64,000 nucleotides of DNA from positions 248,001-312,000 of the forward strand of contig JADKBK010000004.1 of assembly GCA_016715075.1 (NCBI GenBank), read 5' to 3'. Each line of letters opens with the position of its first letter. Within the stretch, counting starts at the first letter, position 1. The stretch is from Bacteroidales bacterium. Lineage in GTDB: Bacteria; Bacteroidota; Bacteroidia; Bacteroidales; VadinHA17. This document shows, piece by piece, positions 8,480 to 16,264 of the stretch. The notes under the pieces were generated by a model. The model searched no databases. It was not told where the DNA came from and saw only the letters and a list, made by a program, of their open reading frames with translations. A program made the translations under genes and the position numbers.

Positions 8480-9850
8480 TTATTTTTCCGGGATATTGAG
8501 CATAATGACCTGGTCGATCTCATCCGGATTTAACTCAGGAAGCTTCAAAATAATCTCCCCGGAGGCTTTACCTGGGTTGAATTTGACCGGTTTTTCTGTT
8601 CCAAACCAGCTGGCGCTATTTATCTTGCCGGGGAAATTTTTCAGCGTAAGTTGATTCTTAAGTTTGTCAGGGTAAAGTATATGCAGATATATTTTGTTCT
8701 CTTTTTCAACGGCAACACCCCAGTCGGCTGGTTTCATCCAGCTTTTGCGTGTTCCGTAAATAGTGCTGCCATATTTCTGCATCCAAATACCCATTTCAAT
8801 CAGGCGCTGGCGATGGGCTGGACGTACCTCTCCTTCAGCTGTAGGGCCAATGTTGAGAAGAAGGTTTGATCCCAGTCCGGCTGCCTTTACAAGCAGATGG
8901 ATCAGTTCTTTCGTTGACCTGTTGATGGTATCATCCGTTGCATAACCCCAGCTTTTGCCAATAATGTCGCTCATTTCCAGCGGAAGTGCCTCTGATACCC
9001 TGGCATCGGCTGAAAAACCGGCACCGCTATTGTCTCCGGGAAGATCGCGTTCAAATGTTTGGAAATCCTCTCCGGGGAATGGTGCCAGATGATGATTGTT
9101 CACTATCATGCAACCCGGCTGAAGATCGTGTATAAGCTTATAAATCTCATCGTATTTCCATGCCCGCTTCTGGTTTCCTGTACGATTGCCAGGAAGTGTA
9201 TTCACCTGGTCCCAGTGTCCGTCAAACCAGATTCCGTGAATGGGACCATAGTTGGTGAGGATTTCAGTAAGCTGGTTTTTCATAAACTGAAGGTATTCTT
9301 CCCAATTGCATTCGCCCTTGATTCCAGTCCCTTTTTTTACATTGCCCTGACAGTAATCAGCCCTGCAGAAGTCAGCAAGCGAATAGTAGCAAAAGAGCCT
9401 GATGCCCTGTTTGTGACATTCATCCGCTAGCATTTTCAGAACATCCTCGTGGTATGGAGTGTTCATAATACTCCAGTCGGAATATTTTGTTTTGAACATG
9501 CTGAAGCTGTCATGATGGCGGGTGGTAAAAGTAATGTACTTCATTCCTGCATCTTTGGCAAGCTTTACAACTGATGCAGCATCAAATTTCGCAGGATTGA
9601 ACCGATGGATGTTTTGCTTATACTCATTTACATCTTTCCCAGACAAGGCCCATCCGATCTCCTCACCGAGAACACTGGATACTCCAAAGTGGATAAACAT
9701 CCCAAAGTGGGCATCCTGAAACCACTCACGATTTTTAAGATTTTCTTTCGATGGGATATAGTTCACCTGCCCCTTATCGAGGTCATTTCCCTGGCCATAG
9801 GAAGCCATTGAAACAAATACAATGACTGAAATTAGCGTAATTTTTTTCAT
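8480..9850 (-). CDS. Secreted alpha-L-fucosidase (GH29)
   Basis: A 456-residue protein with a Sec signal (cleavage near ASYG-QGND). GH29 features: WFQDAHFGMFIHFGVSS near residues 43-59, FTTRHHDSFSMF (108-119), and YGPIHGIWFDGHWDQ, where Asp210 is in the position of the family's catalytic nucleophile. A C-terminal beta segment follows. GH29 retaining enzymes remove terminal alpha-L-fucose from glycans, including pectin or sulfated fucans in environmental Bacteroidota. It sits between the YhcH gene and ribokinase in the minus-strand run. Exo-fucosidase class and linkage cannot be told from sequence. Confidence 0.93.
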   Translation of the reverse strand: MKKITLISVIVFVSMASYGQGNDLDKGQVNYIPSKENLKNREWFQDAHFGMFIHFGVSSVLGEEIGWALSGKDVNEYKQNIHRFNPAKFDAASVVKLAKDAGMKYITFTTRHHDSFSMFKTKYSDWSIMNTPYHEDVLKMLADECHKQGIRLFCYYSLADFCRADYCQGNVKKGTGIKGECNWEEYLQFMKNQLTEILTNYGPIHGIWFDGHWDQVNTLPGNRTGNQKRAWKYDEIYKLIHDLQPGCMIVNNHHLAPFPGEDFQTFERDLPGDNSGAGFSADARVSEALPLEMSDIIGKSWGYATDDTINRSTKELIHLLVKAAGLGSNLLLNIGPTAEGEVRPAHRQRLIEMGIWMQKYGSTIYGTRKSWMKPADWGVAVEKENKIYLHILYPDKLKNQLTLKNFPGKINSASWFGTEKPVKFNPGKASGEIILKLPELNPDEIDQVIMLNIPEK

Positions 9851-9865
9851 AATAATAGTTTATTT

Positions 9866-9956
9866 GCCACCAAGGCGCCAAGGCACTAAGTTACACCAGG
9901 AATATATGATTAAAGGTAGCTCTTTGTGACCCTTGGTGCCTTCGTGTCTTGGTGGC
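9866..9956. repeat. Imperfect inverted repeat (CCAAGG family)
   Basis: GCCACCAAG at 9866-9874 pairs with CTTGGTGGC at 9948-9956. The similarity extends inward over about 25 bases each side with a few mismatches (CCAAGGCAC against GTGCCTTCG). It is placed between the YhcH stop (10025) and the GH29 start (9850) and could form a hairpin in the mRNA. No coding content was seen. Confidence 0.7.
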
Positions 9957-10024
9957 CTCTGCGTTTAAACCAATCCAATTACCTGAAATTGACTCCTCTC
10001 TGGCCGTGATCAGATTTAGAGAGT

Positions 10025-10480
10025 TTAATTAACTTTAATTTTTATAACTACTTTTTTGACTTTGGCTGGGATATTGTTCACGGCAATCTTAGGCATATGT
10101 GCATCTTCAGGGAAGAAAATGCCATATGAACCTTTAGAGTAAGTGACAAAATCGCCCTCACCCGACAGGAATGCAATATCCTTTTCAGGATTATAATCTG
10201 TCGTGATGTGCATAAAGCCGATATTGTTGCATCCAATCTGTTCAACGCCTTCGGCAATATATTGAATGTCAATATATTTTTTATGACACTCCCATTTACC
10301 CTGTTCCTCGGGTATTGAATCATAGGCCTGGACAAGGGCAAACAGATTTGATCCGTCCAGCTCATATTTCCCTGGTTCCATGGAGGAAAAATCGGTTGAG
10401 GCAATGTAATCAAGGGCCGATTTTATCCTTGGAGATATTGCCTCATAAATATGCCTGTTTTTAAGTACGTCAGCTATCAT
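10025..10480 (-). CDS. YhcH/YjgK/YiaL family protein (DUF386)
   Basis: A 151-residue cytoplasmic cupin-like protein. It shows the family pattern: LDGSNLFALVQAYDSIPEEQGKWECHKKYIDIQYIAEGVEQIG, then a FLSGEGDFVTYSKGSYGIFFPEDAHMP metal-site region in which the His of HKKYID and of EDAHMP are the usual metal ligands. Relatives include EbgC and proteins near sialic acid or uronate pathways, proposed to act as sugar anomer or acid isomerases. The function is not settled. It directly follows KDPG aldolase in the same orientation, so a role in handling an aldose or keto-acid of the uronate route is plausible. Confidence 0.85.
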   Translation of the reverse strand: MIADVLKNRHIYEAISPRIKSALDYIASTDFSSMEPGKYELDGSNLFALVQAYDSIPEEQGKWECHKKYIDIQYIAEGVEQIGCNNIGFMHITTDYNPEKDIAFLSGEGDFVTYSKGSYGIFFPEDAHMPKIAVNNIPAKVKKVVIKIKVN

Positions 10481-10526
10481 TTGTCTTTTAGATTAATGTG
10501 TTACTCATATAGTTATAAGATACCTG

Positions 10527-11216
10527 TCAGATCCTGGCAGGATATTGCAGCCTGATTTTCTTTACCAGGGCAACTGCATCTTTTACGTCCTGCTCTATTT
10601 GTTTGAAATTACCTGCTTTTATGAGATCTGATTTGATCAGCTGAGATCCCATTCCGCAGCATATTGCTCCTGCTTTGAACCATTCAGTGAGGTTGGCTTC
10701 AGTGGGTTCAACTCCGCCGGTTGGCATAATCTGGGTCCAGGGCATCGGGCCTTTCACCGCTGCTACGAATTTAGGTCCTCCGACCTGTGAGCCCGGGAAT
10801 ATTTTTACAATTTCGGCACCGAGAGATTCTGCCCTCGATATTTCAGAAGCAGATCCGCAACCTGGTGACCAGAGGATTTTTCTCCTGTTAAGCACATCTG
10901 CCATCTCTTCATTGAGTATTGGTGATACAATGAAGTTGGAACCAAGCTGAACATACAGTACAGCTGTAGGTGCATCAACTACTGAACCTGTTCCGAGAAT
11001 CATTTCAGGAAACTGTGCTTCAGCAAATTTGTTGAGCTGTTCAAAAACAACATGAGCATAATCACCCCTGTTAGTGAACTCAAAAAGTCTTATCCCTCCA
11101 TTGTGACATGCCTCTATTACTTTCTTGCCAACTTCCGGATCCTTGTGGTAGAAGACAGGGATCATACTTTCTTCTGCCATTTTTAATGCAACCTGAATTC
11201 TTGTAAACCTTGCCAT
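10527..11216 (-). CDS. eda: 2-dehydro-3-deoxy-phosphogluconate (KDPG) aldolase
   Basis: A 229-residue class I aldolase. RLFEFTNRGD places Glu46 at the conserved catalytic Glu, and EIVKIFPGSQVGG places Lys138 at the Schiff-base lysine; GPMPWTQIMPTGGVEPTEANLTEWFKAG is the phosphate-binding end of the barrel. It cleaves KDPG to pyruvate and glyceraldehyde-3-phosphate. The gene lies 62 bases after KDG kinase, giving the classic KdgK-Eda pair that finishes uronate (for example pectin-derived) catabolism. Confidence 0.93.
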   Translation of the reverse strand: MARFTRIQVALKMAEESMIPVFYHKDPEVGKKVIEACHNGGIRLFEFTNRGDYAHVVFEQLNKFAEAQFPEMILGTGSVVDAPTAVLYVQLGSNFIVSPILNEEMADVLNRRKILWSPGCGSASEISRAESLGAEIVKIFPGSQVGGPKFVAAVKGPMPWTQIMPTGGVEPTEANLTEWFKAGAICCGMGSQLIKSDLIKAGNFKQIEQDVKDAVALVKKIRLQYPARI

Positions 11217-11278
11217 ATTTTATTGTTTTTCGTAAATGAATTTAAAAGTATAAAAATCGTATTATGTTTCTGCTTTGG

Positions 11279-12316
11279 CTACCTTGAAACTCTGCCTGAA
11301 GCGTCTCCGCCCATCAGTGTTTCTACCTCTTTAACTGTAACAAGGTTGAAATCGCCAATTACGGTATGTTTCAGACATGATGCAGCGACAGCAAAATCAA
11401 GCGCTTTCTGATCATCACCTGGGTAGGTAATCAATCCGTAAATGAGCCCTCCCATGAAACTGTCTCCGCCGCCAACCCTGTCAACTATATGGGTAATATC
11501 ATAAACGGGAGCTTCATGGAGTTTTTTACCGTCATATAGCACGCCTGACCAGGTATTATGATTGGCATTAACTGATCCGCGAAGAGTAATAATTACCTTT
11601 TTAGCCCTGGGAAATTTGGCCATCAACTGCCGGCATACCGATTCATAGGCAGCGGCTTCAACATGACCTTTGGTTACATCAATACCAGCGGGATGGATCC
11701 CGAAGACCATAGCTGCATCCTCTTCGTTCCCAAGAATTATATCGCAACCTGAAACAAGATCCGGCATAGCTTCTGCTGCCTTTTTCCCCCATTTCCAGAG
11801 GTTTTTCCTGAAGTTCAGGTCGGTTGAAACTGTAATTCCCTTCTTGTTTGCAGCATCTATTGCTTCCTTGCATACAAGGGCTGCCCCCTCTGAAATTGCC
11901 GGTGTTATGCCTGTCCAGTGAAACCAGGTAACCCCGTCAAAAACTGAATCCCAGTCTATCATCCCTGGCTTAATCTCTGCAATTGCAGAATGGGACCTGT
12001 CGTATATCACCTTACTGGCACGTGCCACAGCACCGTTCTCAAGAAAATAAATGCCTAACCTGTCACCGCCATAGACTATCTTATCAGTCCCGACTTTGTA
12101 TCTCCTGAGTTCCATCAGGCAGGATTCAGCAATATCATTTTTCGGAAGACGCGTTACGTAATCCACTTTGAGCCCGAAGTTTGCAAGCGAAACAGCCACG
12201 TTTGCCTCTCCTCCTCCAAATGATGCCATAAGCTGTTTTGCCTGGCTGAAACGCTCAAACCCTGGCGGAACCAGCCTGAGCATTATTTCTCCGAATGTTA
12301 CGATTCTGTTGTTCAT
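11279..12316 (-). CDS. kdgK: 2-dehydro-3-deoxygluconokinase (PfkB family)
   Basis: A 345-residue sugar kinase. Near the N-terminus are GEIMLRLVPPGFERFSQA and FGGGEANVAVSLANFG, typical of KDG kinases. The middle has WFHWTGITPAIS, and the C-terminal ATP/anion-hole motif is DRVGGGDSFMGGLIYGL. It phosphorylates 2-keto-3-deoxygluconate to KDPG, the substrate of the next gene, eda. A BASS-type carrier is 164 bases upstream in the same direction and may supply the substrate. Confidence 0.93.
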   Translation of the reverse strand: MNNRIVTFGEIMLRLVPPGFERFSQAKQLMASFGGGEANVAVSLANFGLKVDYVTRLPKNDIAESCLMELRRYKVGTDKIVYGGDRLGIYFLENGAVARASKVIYDRSHSAIAEIKPGMIDWDSVFDGVTWFHWTGITPAISEGAALVCKEAIDAANKKGITVSTDLNFRKNLWKWGKKAAEAMPDLVSGCDIILGNEEDAAMVFGIHPAGIDVTKGHVEAAAYESVCRQLMAKFPRAKKVIITLRGSVNANHNTWSGVLYDGKKLHEAPVYDITHIVDRVGGGDSFMGGLIYGLITYPGDDQKALDFAVAASCLKHTVIGDFNLVTVKEVETLMGGDASGRVSR

Positions 12317-12480
12317 ATCATTAATATTTAAATGGTTATCAATCCGTCCTTATTTTTCTTTTTTAACCATGGAGTCTCACAGAGATTTCACGGAGTTTCA
12401 CTGCTTTTTACTGCTGAATAATCCTTCCTCCTTACTCCATACGCTCCAGGCTCTCGGCTCTCTTCTCTGAGCTCTATGCT

Positions 12481-13788
12481 CTATGCTTTCTGCTTCCCAC
12501 TCTCTTCTTTAGTACTATTATCGGTCGGCTTACTCCGCCACCAGCTTGCCAGAGTAGAACCGGTAACGTTCATAAGTGGCCCATATATTGCAGGAGCCAG
12601 TCCGATTGTAGCTATATTTCCCATAGCAAGAGCCAGACCTGAAGCCAATCCGGCATTAGGCATTCCTACCTCAAATGCAATTGTACGTCTATCCTGTTCA
12701 GGCATCTTAAATATCCAGGCTGCCCCATATCCAAGGGCGTATCCTGCCACATTATGGAAAACAGTCATTATCAGCAGTAATGCTCCAACCTGCAGAAGGC
12801 TGTTACGTCCTGCAGCAGTAATTACCGTTACAATGATTGCTATTCCTACCATGGAAAGGAGGGAAAGAATTTTTTTCATTAAGGCCTTATCTCCTTTCAG
12901 AAAATACCGGAACAGTGAGGCAACAAGCGCAGGAAGCAGGAAAAAGATACCAAGTGATTTTGCCGAGCCGATCAGATAACCCGTAAAATCCAACTGGTGA
13001 ACTTTCATGTTTATAAGGTTTGCAAGGAGAATTATAATGAAATAAGAAGTCAGTTCAATTGCCTTGGATCTGGAATTCGCCTTGCCTCCGTTTATCAGGT
13101 TGAATATAAATCCTGCAATAATAGGGAAGATCATCATGTGAATGATATCAAGCATCATCTTCCATACATCGACAGCAACATATTGTCCTCCGATCACTTT
13201 CATCAGAAACGGAGTGATGAAAGGCGATATGATAGTTGTGACAGCACCGATAGTCACCGCCAGTGCAAGGTTAGCATTTGCAAGAAGGGACATGACGTTA
13301 GAAGCTAATCCGCTCGGAACACATCCTACCAGAATAATACCTGCTGATATCTCCGGCGGAAAGTTAAATACCCGGGTTATGGCAAAAGCCATCAATGGCA
13401 TTACCAGGTAGTGGGCACTTACACCAATTACAACACCTTTTGGCATTTTTATCACACCTGTAAAGTCGTTTAGACTCATCTGTGAACCCATACCAAACAT
13501 AATAATCTGCAGAAGAGGTACTATCAGGCTCTTAAGCGGAAAACCACCCATTGAAACAAAATATTGAGGATAAAACATTGCAGCAGTAACCGCGGTGAAC
13601 ATCCACATGGTGAAAGACAAACCCTTTGTTGGCTGAAATCCTTTTACTGCAAAAGAAAGCGTAATGAAAAAGGCTATGAGAAGCGGTCCCGTTTTGGCTC
13701 CGTTCCCTGTCAGCAGAAGTATTAATGTTGTTATTAATAGTAAAATCGCTAAACCGAGTGCATAAGTGTATTTGTTGAGATTCTTCAT
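12481..13788 (-). CDS. BASS-family (bile acid:sodium symporter-like) carrier
   Basis: A 435-residue polytopic membrane protein with about ten hydrophobic helices and no cleaved signal. GMGSQMSLNDF, GVVIGVSAHYLVMPLMAFAI and VGCVPSGLASNVMSLLANANLALAV match the SBF/BASS family (PF01758), including the Gly/Ser-rich discontinuous helix that binds sodium. Family members move organic anions with Na+. Being first in a run with KdgK and Eda, import of a keto-acid such as KDG or another uronate product is a reasonable inference. The C-terminus is charged and short. The ATG at 13788 has a promoter-like sequence about 110 bases upstream. Confidence 0.85.
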   Translation of the reverse strand: MKNLNKYTYALGLAILLLITTLILLLTGNGAKTGPLLIAFFITLSFAVKGFQPTKGLSFTMWMFTAVTAAMFYPQYFVSMGGFPLKSLIVPLLQIIMFGMGSQMSLNDFTGVIKMPKGVVIGVSAHYLVMPLMAFAITRVFNFPPEISAGIILVGCVPSGLASNVMSLLANANLALAVTIGAVTTIISPFITPFLMKVIGGQYVAVDVWKMMLDIIHMMIFPIIAGFIFNLINGGKANSRSKAIELTSYFIIILLANLINMKVHQLDFTGYLIGSAKSLGIFFLLPALVASLFRYFLKGDKALMKKILSLLSMVGIAIIVTVITAAGRNSLLQVGALLLIMTVFHNVAGYALGYGAAWIFKMPEQDRRTIAFEVGMPNAGLASGLALAMGNIATIGLAPAIYGPLMNVTGSTLASWWRSKPTDNSTKEESGKQKA

Positions 13789-13896
13789 GTTAAGGTGTTT
13801 TAGGAGAGAATTAAATTAATCTGCCATTTCAGGTTTTTCAGGTAATCAAAATTAAAAAAAACATAACCAAAACTAATCAGCAGGTCATCTTTAAGA

Positions 13897-13904
13897 CAAA
13901 TATA
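13897..13904 (-). promoter_or_regulatory. Bacteroidota -7 box candidate (TATATTTG)
   Basis: On the minus strand the octamer reads TATATTTG, a perfect TAnnTTTG -7 element. A weak -33 match (GTTTAG) lies about 20 bases further upstream. It would start the transcript about 100 bases before the BASS carrier ATG and so could drive the whole 13.8 kb to <1 run. Confidence 0.45.
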
Positions 13905-14050
13905 GTATATGGTTTTTAAAATGCCTAAACTTCAGATAATCAGCCGTGTTTTATTAAGTTATTAGATATCAGCTCATTATGAGTCATGCCGGTATTGTCA
14001 TATAATGTAATCGGCATTAATTAACAGTTTTTAACAAATTAATTTCTGAA

Positions 14051-14129
14051 AGCAGGGTCATGCCATGGCATGACCCTGCTCTTACCATAATGATTTACGT
14101 GCAGGGACATGCACTGGCGTGTCCCTGCA
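14051..14129. repeat. Two adjacent 30-bp palindromes (REP-like pair)
   Basis: 14051-14080 is a perfect 30-bp palindrome whose half is AGCAGGGTCATGCCA. 14100-14129 is a second, related 30-bp palindrome (left half TGCAGGGACATGCAC) with a few central mismatches. The two share GCAGGGxCATGC and its complement, and 19 bases separate them. They sit in the 428-base divergent spacer between the BASS carrier and the 14217 gene. This layout resembles REP/BIME-type elements mobilised by REP-associated Y1 transposases; no such transposase is in the window. Confidence 0.9.
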
Positions 14130-14216
14130 ATACGAATTTTAAAGCAGCAATATCCGGTTAATAATTTTTTCATATATTTAATATATTAAAATGACCATAT
14201 TTTATACTTTATTACA

Positions 14217-15911
14217 ATGTTAAAGAAGAATTTATTTTACGTCTCAGCAATTGGTTTCCTGCTGCTCCTGAAGCCAGTTTCAATGTTTTCTCAGAGTGTT
14301 AAGGAGACAATTCTGGAGGAGAAGCTGTTCCATTACCATAATATCCATCTGGAAGCGACAGGTAAGACTATCCTGCCCTGGTACTCGACCGATGCTGGCA
14401 AATCATTTGATTTTGTGGTAAACAGGGTCTGGGATTTCTGGAATACTATGCGCAATGATAAGAATGGCTTACCCTATTACATGAACCATCAGGTATGGAG
14501 ACCTGATTTTAATGACAGGAGGGGGATAGGAGGCGATCAGTTTTCAATGGCTCTTTCCTCATGGAACCTCTATTATGCCTATTCGGGCAATGAGACAGTC
14601 AAGGAGGAGATGAAGTTTATAGCAGATTATTATCTGACTCATTCCCTATCTCCTGCTGATGCTGCCTGGCCAGATCTTCCTTACCCTTACAACACTTTGA
14701 TTTACTCCGGGATCTATGACGGAGATATGGTAATCGGTAAAGGATTCACACAGCCAGACAAAGCCGGCTCTTTCGGACTTGAACTTGTGAAGCTCTATAA
14801 AATGACTACAACTACAACTTACCCGAATATAACAGACAAAATTTATCTCGAATCAGCAGTGAAAATTGCCAATACACTTGCCAGTCATACCATGAAAGGT
14901 GATGAAAACAATTCTCCGCTTCCTTTCAAGGTGAATGCCATAACAGGGAATATTGGTCAGCTTCTCGATAACTCCGGCAGCGGTAAGAATAACCAGCTAA
15001 GCAGTTATACCACAAACTGGTCAGGCACCATGGAACTTTTTCTGACTCTTATTGAGTTAAAAGCAGGTGAAACTGAAAATTACAGGAAAGCTTTCAGTAC
15101 AATTCTTGACTGGATGAAAAACTATCCTTTAAAGAATAATAAGTGGGGTCCGTTTTTTGAAGATGTCCCTGGCTGGAGCGATACCCAGATAAATGCAGTA
15201 ACATTTGCTCAGTTCATGATGAATCATCAGGAGTATTTTCCCGACTGGAAGAAGGAGGTTAAAGGGATATTTGAATGGGTTTACAGGATACTTGGAAATA
15301 AACAATGGGAAAAGTATGGTGTGACTGTCATTAATGAGCAGACTGCCTATCAGGTCCCGGGTAACAGCCACACCTCACGTCAGGCATCGGCAGAACTTCA
15401 GTATGCTGCACTCACAGGAGATAATACACCTGTTCAAAATGCTGTCAGGCAGCTTTACTGGACAACATATATGGTTGATGATGACGGTAAAAACTGCTAT
15501 CCAAATGACGAGATCTGGATGACTGACGGTTACGGAGACTATGTGAGACATTATCTGCGGGCAATGGCATGGAGGCCTGATCTTGCTCCTTCAGAGCAGA
15601 TCCATCTGCTTAGCTCAACATCAGTGATCCAGCTTATTGAGTACCCTTCATCATTCAATAAATTTTATGGATCCCCGGTGCCGGAAGATCAGCTAGATAA
15701 GACACTCCTTGATTACCGTTCATTTGACATTAAGTCGACAGAGATCATCAGGTTGCCTGTCAAGCCCGATAAAGTGCAGGTTAACCACAAACCGATACAG
15801 GAGAACGACAGGGTCGGGGAGGAGGGCTGGAGCTGGAAGACAATGTCACAGGGAGGCCTACTCACAATCAGGCATCTGAATGGAAATGTAATTTCTGTCG
15901 TGGCCAGATGA
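14217..15911 (+). CDS. Secreted protein of unknown function, possible alpha/alpha-barrel
   Basis: A 564-residue protein with a Sec signal (MLKKNLFYVSAIGFLLLLKPVSMFSQ). I do not recognise a specific family. The body is rich in aromatic helices with regularly spaced patterns (WDFWNTMRND, YYMNHQVWRPDF, GGDQFSMALSSWNLYYAYSG, YNTLIYSGIYDGDMV, YTTNWSGTMELFLTLIEL, HTSRQASAELQYAALTGD, DGYGDYVRHYLRAMAWRPDL). This looks like a six-hairpin (alpha/alpha)6 toroid of the kind seen in lyases and glycosidases. A small beta domain ends the protein. It is the first plus-strand gene after the palindrome pair. A polysaccharide-degrading role is inference from fold impression and context. Confidence 0.75.
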   Translation: MLKKNLFYVSAIGFLLLLKPVSMFSQSVKETILEEKLFHYHNIHLEATGKTILPWYSTDAGKSFDFVVNRVWDFWNTMRNDKNGLPYYMNHQVWRPDFNDRRGIGGDQFSMALSSWNLYYAYSGNETVKEEMKFIADYYLTHSLSPADAAWPDLPYPYNTLIYSGIYDGDMVIGKGFTQPDKAGSFGLELVKLYKMTTTTTYPNITDKIYLESAVKIANTLASHTMKGDENNSPLPFKVNAITGNIGQLLDNSGSGKNNQLSSYTTNWSGTMELFLTLIELKAGETENYRKAFSTILDWMKNYPLKNNKWGPFFEDVPGWSDTQINAVTFAQFMMNHQEYFPDWKKEVKGIFEWVYRILGNKQWEKYGVTVINEQTAYQVPGNSHTSRQASAELQYAALTGDNTPVQNAVRQLYWTTYMVDDDGKNCYPNDEIWMTDGYGDYVRHYLRAMAWRPDLAPSEQIHLLSSTSVIQLIEYPSSFNKFYGSPVPEDQLDKTLLDYRSFDIKSTEIIRLPVKPDKVQVNHKPIQENDRVGEEGWSWKTMSQGGLLTIRHLNGNVISVVAR

Positions 15912-15927
15912 TTGGGATCCTTTTGAC

Positions 15928-16236
15928 ATTAATCATCCCGTCCTTCAACCGACCCATACGGATGATGATCTCAAATAGAATTGTGAGATTGCAGTAAAGT
16001 ATGATGTGGCATAAGTATGCGTAAAACCTTATGCAGTTAAGGATGCAGTCGGATTGATAAAAGGTTCTCATGTTAAAGTGGGTTGCGTGATTGGATTTCC
16101 CCATGGCAACAGTTCAACGGAGGTGAAGGTTTTTGAGGCTGAAAAGGCATGCAGGGATGGAGCATACGAAATAGATATGGTCATCAATATTGGCAAGACT
16201 CTCGGAGGCGACTGGGAATATGTTTCAAATGAAATG
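15928..16236 (+). pseudogene. Decayed deoC (deoxyribose-phosphate aldolase) fragment
   Basis: One plus-strand frame reads INHPVLQPTHTDDDLK, stop, NCEIAVKYDVA, stop, VCVKPYAVKDAVGLIKGSHVKVGCVIGFPHGNSSTEVKVFEAEKAC and on to GGDWEYVSNE. It aligns residue by residue with the N-terminal half of the deoC at 22936-23651 (IDHSILQPTHTDADLEKQ..., GCVIGFPHGNSATAVKVFEAEQAC, GGDWDYVEHE). Two in-frame stops (TAG and TAA) and the loss of everything after about residue 115, including the Schiff-base lysine region, show true decay. It lies directly in front of the GH78 gene. Confidence 0.88.
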
Positions 16237-16264
16237 TTTAGCTTTATACTGATCCTTGTGAATT

